From Halomarina pelagica (GTDB taxonomy: Archaea; Halobacteriota; Halobacteria; Halobacteriales; Haloarculaceae), in assembly GCF_024228315.1 (NCBI RefSeq), contig NZ_CP100454.1:2728001-2792000 (forward strand): DNA of 64,000 nt. Direction: 5' to 3'. A model generated the notes under the pieces. The model saw nothing but the letters and a program-made list of their open reading frames with translations. It did no database searches and had not been told where the DNA came from. Shown here one piece after another: positions 33,056-41,864 of this stretch. Position 1 is the stretch's first letter. Each line of letters begins with the position of its first letter. The translations under genes and the position numbers were made by a program.

Positions 33056-33844
33056 ATGGTCCCCCTCCCTCCAGAGACGTTGTTCGTCGGCGGCGTGTTC
33101 CTCGCCAGCGCCCTCGCGCTGGCGGTGGGTACCGCCGTCTTCCTCCCCGACCGCACGCTCCGCTCGCTGGCGCGCGAGTTCCTCAGCACCGACTGGAAGT
33201 ACATCGGGGTCGCCTGGGCGGTCACGTACGCCGTGAACGAGGTCGCCCGTCGGTTCCACGCCGACCGGATGTTCACCGAGTCCGTCTACGAGGTGGAAGG
33301 CACCGCGGTCGCCGTCTTCCAGACGGTCACGTCGCCGCGATTGACGCTGTTCTTCACCGGCGCGTACCTCGTGGGCTTCCCGTTCGTCGTGTTGTTCACC
33401 TACTTCAAGCTGAAGGCGCACGACGAGCAGGAGGCGCACCGCTACGCGCTCGCGTACGTCGCGCTGGTGCTGCTCGCGGTGCCGTTCTTCCTGCTCTTTC
33501 CGGTCCGCATCCCCAGCCTCTACGTCGCGGAGGTCCGGCCGCTCATGCTCGACGTGAGTCCCGTCGTCCGCGCCGGTATCTTCGCGACCGACACGCTCGT
33601 GAAGGCCTTTCCCAGCCTCCACACCGGGTTGTCGGTACTCGCGGCGCTGTACGCGCGGTCGGTCGGCGGTCGGTACGCGCGCTTCGCGGCCGTCCTCGCG
33701 TTCGTCGTCGTCCTCTCGACGCTCTACCTCGGCGTCCACTGGCTGACGGACGCGCTGTTCGCGACGATGCTCGTCGCGCCCGCGTACTACCTCTCGCGGC
33801 GCGTCGATCCCGACCGGGTCCTCCGGTTGCCGGCGCGCCGTTAG
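33056..33844 (+). CDS. PAP2-superfamily membrane phosphatase
   Basis: A 262-residue polytopic protein with the phosphatidic-acid phosphatase motifs: KAFPSLHTG (PSxH, about 186-193) and GVHWLTDALF (His and Asp). The first RP-type motif is less clear (VKAFPSL is preceded by IFATDTL). It probably dephosphorylates lipid or isoprenoid phosphates at the membrane, and a sterol-type alternative cannot be excluded. ATG 33056 (MVPLPPETLF) begins just before helix 1. The promoter element AAGTATATGC lies about 35 nt upstream. Confidence 0.85.
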   Translation: MVPLPPETLFVGGVFLASALALAVGTAVFLPDRTLRSLAREFLSTDWKYIGVAWAVTYAVNEVARRFHADRMFTESVYEVEGTAVAVFQTVTSPRLTLFFTGAYLVGFPFVVLFTYFKLKAHDEQEAHRYALAYVALVLLAVPFFLLFPVRIPSLYVAEVRPLMLDVSPVVRAGIFATDTLVKAFPSLHTGLSVLAALYARSVGGRYARFAAVLAFVVVLSTLYLGVHWLTDALFATMLVAPAYYLSRRVDPDRVLRLPARR

Positions 33845-33971
33845 TCGATCTTCGACCGGCCCGGCGGCAGGCCGTGCTCGGCGCGGTGCTCCACGACCGC
33901 CGCTCTCACAGGGGCTGAAACGTCCGACGACCGGCGGGGGCACGAAAGGTCTTAAGCGCTGACGACGAACC

Positions 33972-34718
33972 GTGCGTGTGAACGGCAGTCACGACGGTCG
34001 CGCCGAGGCGCTCCAGCGGCTCGCTCCTGAACGGTTCGCCGAGGTCGTCCGCGAGTTCGCGGTCGCCCGGTGGGACGGTTGGTCGGTCGAGGTCGCGCCG
34101 CCGACGCCCGCGGGCGGCATCGACGTCCGACTCGCGCGAGACGGCGAGCACCGCCTCCTGCACGTCCGCCACTACCCCCCGTCGAGCCGCGTCGACGCGA
34201 CCGTGGTTCGCGACCTCGTCGCGCTCCGGTCGGAGCGGGACGTCGACCGCGTCTCGCTGGCGACGACCTCGACCGTCTCCCCGGAGGCCGAACGGGTGGC
34301 GAGGGCGGCGGGGATCGACCTCCTCGACGGGGCGGCGCTGGCGCGGGTGATGGCCGACGTCGGCGTCGAGGTCCCGGACGCCGAGTCGGAGGAGCCGATG
34401 CCGGCGTCGGCCGTCCCCGCCCTCGCCTACTGGCCGGATCACCTGATCGAACGCGTCGTCGGCGTCCTCGCGCGCCTCGACCGGGCGGCACCCGACGACC
34501 AGCGCGTGACGCGGACGAGCACGTACACGGACGTCGATTACTACCACCCCGACGTTCGCGGGCTGTTCGCGAAGGCCCGCATCACGGACCACAGCTTCCT
34601 CGCGTACGTCCGCATCGACGGCCGCCTCCGGCCGGTCGTGCGCCTGTCGGTCCACCAGCACGACACCCCCTACGACCCGGAGGAGGAACTCTCGACAGCG
34701 ATTCGGCGGGCGCTCTGA
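33972..34718 (+). CDS. Mrr-like restriction-endonuclease-fold protein
   Basis: A 248-residue protein. Residues 10-125 follow the Mrr catalytic fold: EVVREFAVARWDGWSVEV, GGIDVRLARDG, then LLHVRHYPPSS, and VSLATTSTVSPEAERVA, LLDGAALARVM. The usual Gln-x-Lys of the active strand (QCKRY) reads HVRHY, so the catalytic Lys is lost. The C-terminal half (145-245) is unrelated to anything I recognise, with DVDYYHPDVRGLFAK and LRPVVRLSVHQHD. Start GTG 33972 or 33978, with TATA-like CTTAAG at about 33951. There are no methylase or specificity genes nearby, so a classic restriction system is unlikely. Confidence 0.65.
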   Translation: MRVNGSHDGRAEALQRLAPERFAEVVREFAVARWDGWSVEVAPPTPAGGIDVRLARDGEHRLLHVRHYPPSSRVDATVVRDLVALRSERDVDRVSLATTSTVSPEAERVARAAGIDLLDGAALARVMADVGVEVPDAESEEPMPASAVPALAYWPDHLIERVVGVLARLDRAAPDDQRVTRTSTYTDVDYYHPDVRGLFAKARITDHSFLAYVRIDGRLRPVVRLSVHQHDTPYDPEEELSTAIRRAL

Positions 34719-34835
34719 CGCCGAGCGCGAAAAGCGGGTACGATCGAGTCGACCGACGCGACGGTTACCGTCGCGCGGACGCCGCGGGTGCTGTGCAGGC
34801 GACACGTTGAGGTGTCGGGCGCGACGTCCTCCCCC

Positions 34836-35645
34836 ATGGTGACGGTGACCGTCGCGACGGGGGCGTTCGCGCTCGTACTCGCCGCCGCGCACGTGCTCGC
34901 GGGACGCCTCAGCACCCTGGACCCGCTGTCGCACGACGCGACCCTCTCGTTCGCGGGGGGCGTCTCCGTCGCGTACGTGTTCGTCCTCCTGCTCCCCGAG
35001 ATCAACGAGGCCGTCCTCGACCTCGTGGAGAGCCGCGAAGCCGTGGGGTCGTTCTTCAGCCGCGACGTACACGTCTACGTCGTCGTCCTGCTCGGGTTCG
35101 TCCTCTTCTACGGGATCCACTCGCTCGTCACGCAGGCGCGGAGCGGATCCGAAGGCGCGGGGGACGCCGCGGGCGCTGACGGGGCGGAGGGCGGGAACGA
35201 CGGGGACGGCGCATCCGACGCGACGGGGGACGAGGACGCCTCCGACGCGATCTTCTGGGCGCACGTGCTGTCGTTCACCGGATACAACGCCCTCATCGGC
35301 TACCTCCTGTTCCACCAGGAGGAGTCGGGGCTCCTGAACCTGCTCTTCTACACCGTCGCCCTCGCGCTGCACTTTCTCGTCATCGACGCCGGGTTCAGAC
35401 GCCACCACGGCTCCGTCTACGATCGCGTCGGCCGGTGGATCCTCTCGGGGGCGGTACTCGTCGGTGCCGGAGTCGGGCTCCTCATGGGCGTCTCGGAGGC
35501 GCTGCTGGCGGTGCTGTTCGCCTTCCTCGCCGGGAGCGTCGTGTTCAACAGCATCAAGGAGGAACTCCCGTCGCCGGCGGGGAGCCGCTTCGTCGCGTTC
35601 CTCGGCGGGGCGGGACTCTACACGGCGATCCTCCTGTTCGCCTGA
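34836..35645 (+). CDS. Integral membrane protein, possibly ZIP-like
   Basis: A 269-residue protein with about eight hydrophobic helices and an acidic Gly/Asp/Ala loop at about 107-133. ATG 34836 (MVTVTVATGAFALVL) is taken as the start. SFAGGVSVAYVFVLLLPEINE near residue 35 and SVVFNSIKEELP near the end faintly resemble ZIP metal-transporter helices, but the His-rich metal site is absent. I treat the ZIP link as weak. It sits upstream of the BsuPI gene. Confidence 0.55.
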   Translation: MVTVTVATGAFALVLAAAHVLAGRLSTLDPLSHDATLSFAGGVSVAYVFVLLLPEINEAVLDLVESREAVGSFFSRDVHVYVVVLLGFVLFYGIHSLVTQARSGSEGAGDAAGADGAEGGNDGDGASDATGDEDASDAIFWAHVLSFTGYNALIGYLLFHQEESGLLNLLFYTVALALHFLVIDAGFRRHHGSVYDRVGRWILSGAVLVGAGVGLLMGVSEALLAVLFAFLAGSVVFNSIKEELPSPAGSRFVAFLGGAGLYTAILLFA

Positions 35646-35703
35646 GAGGGGAGAACGACTCGCGTACCGCCTTCGATGTTGGAGAACGCCGGGTGAGCGA
35701 TTT

Positions 35704-35736
35704 GATATATCGAAATACGGTGTACCCCCGTACACC
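35704..35736 (+). promoter_or_regulatory. TATA box and palindromic operator candidate
   Basis: GATATATCGAAA (35704-35715) is a TATA element. Immediately after it, 35719-35736 is a perfect inverted repeat, GGTGTAC-CCCC-GTACACC. The repeat lies between the TATA box and the expected transcription start (about 35735), where archaeal repressors usually bind. Confidence 0.5.
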
Positions 35737-35763
35737 TATGCCCGTCGCCGCCCAGCGTCCGCT

Positions 35764-36081
35764 ATGCTCCGAGGCGACCTCACGGCGACCGCTGACGGGG
35801 GGGTGACGTTCGCGTTCACCGTCGAGAACGCCGGCGACGAACCCGTTTCGCTCACCTTCTCGGACGCCGCGCGCGCCGACTTCGTCGTGGACGACGAGCG
35901 CTGGCGCTGGAGCGACGGGCGGCTGTTCGCGCAGGTGCTGGGCGAGGAGACGCTCGCGCCGGGGGAGTCGCGGACCTACGAGGCGGAGTGGCCCGACCCC
36001 GACCCGGGGACCCACGAGGCGCGCGCGGAACTCCTCGCCCGCGAGCACGACTGCGAGGCGCGGACGCGGTTCGAGATCTGA
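35764..36081 (+). CDS. BsuPI-domain protein
   Basis: A 105-residue all-beta protein related to the intracellular proteinase inhibitor BsuPI. MLRGDLTATADGGVTFAFTV, VSLTFSDAARADFVVDD, WRWSDGRLFAQV and LAPGESRTYEAEWP form the Ig-like pattern. No signal peptide is visible, so it is cytosolic. ATG 35764 fits the promoter at 35704. An ATG at 35738 is in a different frame. The role in archaea is unknown, with protease control only an inference. It ends 2 bp from the convergent epimerase gene. Confidence 0.82.
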   Translation: MLRGDLTATADGGVTFAFTVENAGDEPVSLTFSDAARADFVVDDERWRWSDGRLFAQVLGEETLAPGESRTYEAEWPDPDPGTHEARAELLAREHDCEARTRFEI

Positions 36082-36083
36082 CG

Positions 36084-37016
36084 TCAGTCCGCCCTCGCGA
36101 GTAACTCGCGGGTCGCGCGGCGGACGGACTCGTCGCTCGACAGCTCCGGCTCCCACCCGAGTTCGGCTAGGCGGTCGATGGGGAGAGACACCCGCGGGAC
36201 GTCCCCGACCCAGCCGCGGTCGCCGCCGGTGTACTCGTAGCGGGGGTCGAGGCCCATCTCCTCGCTCACGATGTCGGCGACGCGGGTGACGCTCGTCGTG
36301 TCGCGCGTTCCGAGGTTGTAGACGTTGAGGTCCCCCTCGGCGCGCTCGACGACGTGGCACATCGCCGCGACGCACTCCGCGACGTGCATGTAGGACTTCT
36401 CCTGCTCGCCGTCGCCGAGGATCGTGAGCGTCTCGGGGTCGGCGCGAAGTTTCTCGACGAAATCCGGGACGACGCCCGCGCCGAACCGCGGCCCGACGAT
36501 GTTCGCGAAGCGGAACGTCCACACCGTGAAGCCGCGGCTGTGCGCGTACGCCGAGAGGACGGACTCCTCGGCGAGTTTCGTCGCGCCGTAGACGCTGATC
36601 GGTTCGAGCGGGCCGTAGTCCTCGGGGGTGGGTTCGCCCGCCTCGCCGTAGACGGTGCACGAGGAGGTGAACGCGAGGTTCGCGACGCCCACCGCCTCCA
36701 TGCGTTCGAGGAGCGCGTACGTGATGGCCGTGTTCGTCTCGAACTGCGCGCGCGGGCGGTCGGTGTCGACGTACTTGTCGGCCGCAGCGAGGTGACAGAC
36801 GAGATCGACGTCCTCGGTGACGGCGTCCGCGACGACGGACGGGTCGGTGAGGTCCCCCTCGACGAACGTCACCGCGTCCGGGACGGACGCGCGGACGCCG
36901 TTCGAGAGGTCGTCGACGACGAGGACGTCGTTGTCGGGCACGAGGCGCGCGGCGAGGCGAGAGCCGACGAGCCCCGCGCCACCCGTGACGACGACGCGCC
37001 GGCCGCTGAGTTGCAT
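36084..37016 (-). CDS. NAD-dependent epimerase/dehydratase (UDP-glucose 4-epimerase-like)
   Basis: A 310-residue extended short-chain dehydrogenase acting on nucleotide sugars. The Rossmann motif is VVVTGGAGLVGSRLA, with VDDLSNG after strand 2. The catalytic triad is Ser/Thr in FTSSCTVYGE and Tyr-Lys in YGATKLAEE. NIVGPRF and YEYTGGDRGWVGDVP fit the sugar-binding side. ATG 37016 (MQLSGRRVVV) is chosen. The longer frame would begin with repeated Ala-Arg-Arg-Thr-Arg encoded by the 15-bp repeats upstream. It probably serves surface-glycan or glycolipid synthesis. Confidence 0.9.
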   Translation of the reverse strand: MQLSGRRVVVTGGAGLVGSRLAARLVPDNDVLVVDDLSNGVRASVPDAVTFVEGDLTDPSVVADAVTEDVDLVCHLAAADKYVDTDRPRAQFETNTAITYALLERMEAVGVANLAFTSSCTVYGEAGEPTPEDYGPLEPISVYGATKLAEESVLSAYAHSRGFTVWTFRFANIVGPRFGAGVVPDFVEKLRADPETLTILGDGEQEKSYMHVAECVAAMCHVVERAEGDLNVYNLGTRDTTSVTRVADIVSEEMGLDPRYEYTGGDRGWVGDVPRVSLPIDRLAELGWEPELSSDESVRRATRELLARAD

Positions 37017-37053
37017 GTCCGATATGGCCACCGCCCCGCCTAAAGTCGCTTCC

Positions 37054-37143
37054 GTCCGCCTCGCTCTCGTCCGCCTCGCTCTCGTCCGCCTCGCTCTCGT
37101 CCGCCTCGCTCTCGTCCGCCTCGCTTTCGTCTGCCCCGCTTTC
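37054..37143. repeat. Six copies of a 15-bp tandem repeat
   Basis: Unit GTCCGCCTCGCTCTC occurs six times head to tail, the first four identical and the last two diverged (CTTTC, then GTCTGCCCCGCTTTC). It fills most of the gap between the divergent epimerase and aTrm56 genes. The unit is a multiple of three. On the minus strand it would encode Ala-Arg-Arg-Thr-Arg repeats, and on the plus strand Val-Arg-Leu-Ala-Leu repeats, both improbable as protein. Confidence 0.9.
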
Positions 37144-37179
37144 GAAAGCCCTACTCGCGCCCGAGCGAATTCCGGCAAT

Positions 37180-37731
37180 ATGAACGACCACGAAGTCGCC
37201 GTCCTGCGTCTCGGTCACCGTCCCGGGCGGGACAACCGGATGACGACCCACGTCGGCCTCACGGCCCGGGCGCTCGGGGCCGACCGCGTCGTCCTCACCG
37301 GGAACGCGACGCAGTCGAGAGAGACCATCGAGGACATCACCGCCCGCTTCGGCGGCCCGTTCGTCGTCGAGCAGACCGAGGAGCCGAAACGCGTCGTCAG
37401 CGAGTTCCCCGGGTCGGTCGTCCACCTGACCATGTACGGCCTCCCCGTACAGGACGTGGCGGCCGATATCCGCGCCGACCACCGGGCGGGACCCCTCCTG
37501 GTCGTCGTCGGCGCGGAGAAGGTCCCCTTCGACGTGTACGAGCGGGCCGACTGGAACGTCGCCGTCACCAACCAGCCCCACTCCGAGGTGGCGGGCCTCG
37601 CGGTCTTCCTCGACCGCCTCTTCGAGGGCCGGGAACTCGAACGGGAGTGGACGGACGCGACCCACCGCGTGATCCCGAAGGCGACTGGGAAGCGGGTGGA
37701 ACCGGTCGGGTCGGACGACGGCGGCGAGTAG
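37180..37731 (+). CDS. tRNA (cytidine(56)-2'-O)-methyltransferase (aTrm56)
   Basis: A 183-residue SPOUT-class methyltransferase, specific to archaea, that methylates the ribose of C56 in the tRNA T-loop. EVAVLRLGHRPGRDNRMTTH opens the protein. LTMYGLPVQD, VVVGAEKVPFDVYERADWNV and AVTNQPHSEVAGLAVFLDRL form the knotted SAM-binding site. ATG 37180 (MNDHEVAVLRLG) is chosen because upstream codons fall in the 15-bp repeat. Length is normal. It is monocistronic. Confidence 0.95.
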   Translation: MNDHEVAVLRLGHRPGRDNRMTTHVGLTARALGADRVVLTGNATQSRETIEDITARFGGPFVVEQTEEPKRVVSEFPGSVVHLTMYGLPVQDVAADIRADHRAGPLLVVVGAEKVPFDVYERADWNVAVTNQPHSEVAGLAVFLDRLFEGRELEREWTDATHRVIPKATGKRVEPVGSDDGGE

Positions 37732-37926
37732 CGGCGTTCTACGCGCGCTTTCGACGGACGACGCGAACGTCGTCGATACACCACATGTCGCGATAGTACC
37801 TCGCCGCGTCGGGACTCGCGAACTACCTCGGCGACTGTGCGATAGCACTGCGTATCGTCCGAAACGCGGACTCGTCGTCTCGACGAGTGGTCCGGCGGGT
37901 CTCGCGGTGAACGACGAGTTGGGCGC

Positions 37927-38697
37927 TCAGCGCGGCTTCGTGACCCGATAGAGCGACCCCGTCAGGCAGAAAAACGTCTCGCCGGCGCGCTCGCGGTCCC
38001 GGACGGCACCGGTCCACGCGTCGGCCGTAGCTCGATCCAGCACGTCCGCGGTGTGCTCCCGGACCGCGGGCACCAATCGCCCGGCGAAGGTGTTCTCCAG
38101 ACTCGCGTTGCAGATAGCGTACGGCTCGACGTACTCTACCCGGAGACCAGCGTTCCGAAGCGGCGCGGCCAGCGCCGAGCCGAGTCGGGGCCGCGCGCAG
38201 TGACCGTCCCACGCGTCGTACACCCGCTCTGCCAGGTCGGGATCGCCGACGCGCCAGACGAGCGTCTCCCAGTCGGTCGCGTAGACCACCGCCCGTCCGC
38301 CGGGGCGCAGGACCCGCGCGAGTTCCACGAGCGCGTCGTCCAGCGCGTCGACGTACCCGTACACCTGCACCGAGAGCGCGGCGTCGACGGTTCCGTCGGG
38401 GAGCGGGAGCGCCGTGGCCTCGCCCGCGATCAGCGACACCGCGTCGTCCGACGCGCACCGCTCGGCCGCCAGCGCGAGCATCGCCTCGCTGCGCTCGACG
38501 CCGATCACGGATCGCACGTCGACCGCGGCCGCCAGTTCCGCGGGCTCGAATCCGGGACCCGGACCGAGCGAGAGCACGGTCTCCCCGCCGTCGAGGTCGA
38601 GCGCCTCGCGGACGCGACGGCGACGCTCCGCGGCCGCCTGCGTGCGATAGACGGCCTCTTCGCGGCGGGCCGCCTCCGCGTCGTACACCTCGTTCAT
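37927..38697 (-). CDS. Class I SAM-dependent methyltransferase
   Basis: A 256-residue methyltransferase. Motif I is VLSLGPGPGFEPAELA, with the acidic residue after strand 2 in VIGVERSEAM. Motif II-like ALPLPDGTVDAALSVQVYGYV and LARVLRPGGRAVVYATDWE follow. The order is typical of UbiE/arsenite-type enzymes, but Cys residues for arsenite are absent. Substrate is unknown. ATG 38697 (MNEVYDAEAARR) is chosen. The gap 37732-37926 to its left shows no gene. Confidence 0.88.
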   Translation of the reverse strand: MNEVYDAEAARREEAVYRTQAAAERRRRVREALDLDGGETVLSLGPGPGFEPAELAAAVDVRSVIGVERSEAMLALAAERCASDDAVSLIAGEATALPLPDGTVDAALSVQVYGYVDALDDALVELARVLRPGGRAVVYATDWETLVWRVGDPDLAERVYDAWDGHCARPRLGSALAAPLRNAGLRVEYVEPYAICNASLENTFAGRLVPAVREHTADVLDRATADAWTGAVRDRERAGETFFCLTGSLYRVTKPR

Positions 38698-38879
38698 GTG
38701 AGGACGACGGACCGGCTGAGAGGTAAAACGCACGCCGATCCGGGAGCACGCGGGACGACGGTCGGGCGGGAACGCCGACGCGTTCCGAACGTTCCGGCGG
38801 ACGAGGAGAGTGGGCGTATGGGGTGATATATGTTGACAGAGAGCAACGGGTATCCCGTCCCGCGTCGTACCGATTCGGG

Positions 38880-40313
38880 ATGGCTAAAGCTGGCAGACCA
38901 CGGAGAGAGGAATCGAGAGGAGAACTCACCGGGGAGGAGATAGCGGCCTTCGAGGCGGGGTTCGGCGGTGAGGTCATCCGCCCCGACGACCCGGGCTACG
39001 ACGAGGCGCGGCGGATCTGGAACGGCATGATCGACAAGCGTCCCGCGCTCATCGCCCGGTGTCGGGGGCCCGCCGACGTCGCGGCGGCGGTGAACTTCGC
39101 GCGGGAGCGCGACCTGCCGGTGGCGATCCGCGGCGGGGGGCACAACGTGGCCGGGACGGCCCTCTGCGACGACGGGATCGTCGTCGACCTCTCGGAGATG
39201 GACGGCGTGCGCGTCGATCCCGAGGCTCGGACGGTCCGCGCGGAGGGCGGCGCGACGCTCGGGGACGTCGACCGGGAGACGCAGGCGTTCGGCCTCGCCA
39301 CGCCGCTCGGCGTCGTGAGCGAGACGGGCATCGCCGGCCTGACGCTCAACGGGGGGATCGGCCACCTTCGCCGGAAGTACGGGCTGTCGTGCGACAACCT
39401 CGCGTCCGTCGACGTCGTCACGGCCGACGGCGAGATCCGGACCGCGAGCGCCGAGCGCGAGGCGGACCTGTTCTGGGCGCTGCGGGGCGGCGGCGGCAAC
39501 TTCGGCGTCGTCACCTCCTTCGAGTACGACCTCCACGAGGTCGGCCCCGAGGTGTACGGCCTCTTCGTGGTGCACCACGGCGACGTCGCGATCGAGGCCA
39601 TCGAGCGGTTCCGCGAGTACGCGGCGTCCGCCTCGCGGAGCGCGAGCGTCCTCCCGTTCTACGGGTTCGTCCCCGAACTGGAGGAGTTCCCGGAGGACGC
39701 GTGGGGGGAGCCGATGGTCGTCTTCCTCGGGTGTTACGACGGCGAGACGGACGACGCCGTCTCCGAGTTCCGCGACCTCCGGACGCTGGCCGAACCGATC
39801 GTCGACTTCAGCGGCCCCATGCCGTACACCGAACTGCAGTCGATGCTCGACGAGGACTACCCCGACGGGAACTACTACTACTGGAAGGCGACGTACCTGA
39901 CGGACCTCGACGACGACGTGATCGAGTACGTCGTGCGCCGCGGGGAGGAGAGCCCGTCGGCGCTGTCGACGGTCGACCTCTGGCACCTCGGCGGGGCGAT
40001 CGGCGACGTCGCGCCGGACGCGACCGCGTTCTGGCACCGGGAGAAACCCTACATGCTCACCTTCGAGGCGAACTGGGACGATCCCGACGACAGCGACGCG
40101 AACGTCGAGTGGGTCCGCGAGAGCATCGCCGGGGTCCGGGAGATGCCGGTCGCGGCCGGCGGCTACGGCAACTTCCCCGGGTTCCACGAGGACCCCGCGC
40201 TGGAACTCTTCGGCGGGAACTACGACCGGCTGGTCGAGGTGAAGACCGAGTACGACCCGGGGAACCTGTTCCGGTTGAACCAGAACGTCCCCCCGAGGGC
40301 CGGCGAACCCTGA
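38880..40313 (+). CDS. FAD-binding oxidoreductase with BBE domain
   Basis: A 477-residue VAO/PCMH-type flavoprotein. H88 in VAIRGGGHNVAGTAL is the predicted 8-alpha-N-histidyl FAD link. The region equivalent to the second covalent Cys of berberine bridge enzyme reads LATPLGVVSETG, so only a single link is expected. GGIGHLRRKYGLSCDNLAS and FWALRGGGGNFGVVTSFEY complete the FAD domain, and GGNYDRLVEVKTEYDPGNLF is the BBE tail. Family members oxidise sugars, alcohols or alkaloid-like compounds; the substrate here is unknown. ATG 38880 is preferred to ATG 38823, which would place the TATA-like TGATATATG inside the gene. Confidence 0.9.
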   Translation: MAKAGRPRREESRGELTGEEIAAFEAGFGGEVIRPDDPGYDEARRIWNGMIDKRPALIARCRGPADVAAAVNFARERDLPVAIRGGGHNVAGTALCDDGIVVDLSEMDGVRVDPEARTVRAEGGATLGDVDRETQAFGLATPLGVVSETGIAGLTLNGGIGHLRRKYGLSCDNLASVDVVTADGEIRTASAEREADLFWALRGGGGNFGVVTSFEYDLHEVGPEVYGLFVVHHGDVAIEAIERFREYAASASRSASVLPFYGFVPELEEFPEDAWGEPMVVFLGCYDGETDDAVSEFRDLRTLAEPIVDFSGPMPYTELQSMLDEDYPDGNYYYWKATYLTDLDDDVIEYVVRRGEESPSALSTVDLWHLGGAIGDVAPDATAFWHREKPYMLTFEANWDDPDDSDANVEWVRESIAGVREMPVAAGGYGNFPGFHEDPALELFGGNYDRLVEVKTEYDPGNLFRLNQNVPPRAGEP

Positions 40314-40370
40314 CGGGCCAGGTCCGGTCGAATTCGACCCGGACCTGATCGCGCCCGCGGGCCGAACGCC

Positions 40371-41567
40371 TCACTTCGACGGCGCACCGTCGTCGTCCAC
40401 GAACGGCCGCTCGCGCACCTCCCCCGCCTCGTCCTCCCCGACCGTCCGGAACTCCGGAAGCGTCGTCGTCGCGTCCCGCTCGGGATCGAGCAGCCACGGG
40501 AGGACGATCCGGGCGAACTCGAGGACGACCACGAGCAGGAACGGCCCGAGGAAGATGCCGTACCAGCCGAACAGCAGCGGGCCGAACAGGTACGCGAGCA
40601 TGAGCGCGCCGACGTGGAGCGTCCGCCCGCTGACGATGGGCCGGAGGATCACGTCCGGGATCGCGTCCACGATCACGATCGAGACGCCCGCGAAGACCAG
40701 CGGGAACCAGAGCGTCGAGGGGTCGGCGAGCGCGCCGCGCGCGAGGAGCGCGAGGAACACCGGGACGTAGACGAGTTTCATCCCGACGACGGGGACGAGG
40801 CTGGCGACGCCGGTGAGCATGCCGAGCAGCGCGGGAACCGGGAGTGCGACGGCCGACGAGGGGGCGATCGCGTCGAGCGCCGTGTACGCCACGGTTCCGA
40901 TCGCCCCGGTGAGGAAGGCGTTGAGGATGTTGCCGAAGAAGACGTTCCGAAGGTCGCGGTCGACGGTCCGGACGTAGGTCTCGACGACGGTCCCGTCGAG
41001 GTCGAACGTCCGCCGCGCCCACGAGCCGATCCGGTGGTCGTCCCGGAGCAGGTAGAACGCCAGGGTGAACGCGATGAAGAGGTGGATCCCGACGCCCGCG
41101 AGGACGCCGAACGAGACGGTCACGGCGTCGAGGGCACCCCGCAGGAGGCCGTCGGTCGGCGGTCCCGCTTCGACGAGGCGCATCGCCTCGCGGGCGAGCG
41201 TGTCTACGTCGACCGCGAGCGTCGAGAAGTCGACGAAGGGCTGGAGGTACTCCCGGTACGGGTCGAGCGCCCCCGACTCGACGAGTCGGAACAGTTCCTG
41301 CAGTGCGAGCGCGAGCGCCCAGCCGAAGACGACCACCGCCGGCAGGGCGACGACGACGAGCGCGACGAAGACGGCGAGCGTCGGGGCGGGGATCACCCGC
41401 CGCAGCCGCGAGTAGACCGGCCTCGTCACGTAGTAGACGAACAGCGCGAGGACGACGGTCCCCGCGTAGGAGTACCCGACGAACAGGATCGCGCCGAGGA
41501 GGACGAGGGCGGCGACCCAGAGCGCGGCGCGCAGACGGTCGGGGCGACGGTCGAACCAGCGGGTCAT
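40371..41567 (-). CDS. AI-2E family transporter/permease
   Basis: A 398-residue polytopic membrane protein of the AI-2E (UPF0118) family. Features are an N-terminal helix pair, a central soluble stretch (about 85-145), then helices with FGNILNAFLTGAIGTVAYTA, LGMLTGVASLVPVVGMKLVY and FGWYGIFLGPFLLVVV. Family members export small molecules or ions (Na+/H+ antiport has been reported for some). ATG 41567 is chosen over GTG 41573. It ends 57 bp from the convergent flavin oxidoreductase. Confidence 0.88.
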   Translation of the reverse strand: MTRWFDRRPDRLRAALWVAALVLLGAILFVGYSYAGTVVLALFVYYVTRPVYSRLRRVIPAPTLAVFVALVVVALPAVVVFGWALALALQELFRLVESGALDPYREYLQPFVDFSTLAVDVDTLAREAMRLVEAGPPTDGLLRGALDAVTVSFGVLAGVGIHLFIAFTLAFYLLRDDHRIGSWARRTFDLDGTVVETYVRTVDRDLRNVFFGNILNAFLTGAIGTVAYTALDAIAPSSAVALPVPALLGMLTGVASLVPVVGMKLVYVPVFLALLARGALADPSTLWFPLVFAGVSIVIVDAIPDVILRPIVSGRTLHVGALMLAYLFGPLLFGWYGIFLGPFLLVVVLEFARIVLPWLLDPERDATTTLPEFRTVGEDEAGEVRERPFVDDDGAPSK

Positions 41568-41864
41568 GGTCACGACGCCCGCGTTCGGTCGCGGGAGGCG
41601 GGGCGGGCCACCCCCGACACGGTGCGGGAGCGAACGGGTAACGGCTCTGCGGTCATGGCGGTCACATCAGTGGAACAACGCGTTCGCGGGGGATAAGCGG
41701 ACGCGCAGGTCCGTGGCGGGGACAGTCATCGGCGTCGAGGCGAGGCGAGGCGCTCGCCTCGCCGGCGGTGAAACGGAACGAAATGGACCGGACGTCGGTC
41801 GGGACGACCGGCGTTCGACTCGCCACCCGGTGGCGGTTACGATACGATCACGGGCACGCCGCGG

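Noticed and set aside
33841-33909. A 22-residue minus-strand frame starting GTG (VRAAVVEHRAEHGLPPGRSK) at the end of the PAP2 gene
   Set aside because: It is very short, has no promoter, and its stop overlaps the PAP2 stop. I cannot match the residues to any family, so it stays below the threshold for a gene or pseudogene call.
34836-35645. Firm assignment as a ZIP metal transporter
   Set aside because: Helix patterns are suggestive, but the conserved His and polar metal-site residues are missing.
37054-37143. A CRISPR-like array in the 15-bp repeats
   Set aside because: Units are head to tail with no spacers, and no cas genes are in the window.
38880-40313. Bicovalent (His plus Cys) FAD attachment in the BBE-domain oxidoreductase
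   Set aside because: A Cys is present at residue 171 (GLSCDNL), but aligning the GGG-rich blocks shows the true 6-S-cysteinyl position falls in LATPLGVVSE, which has no Cys.
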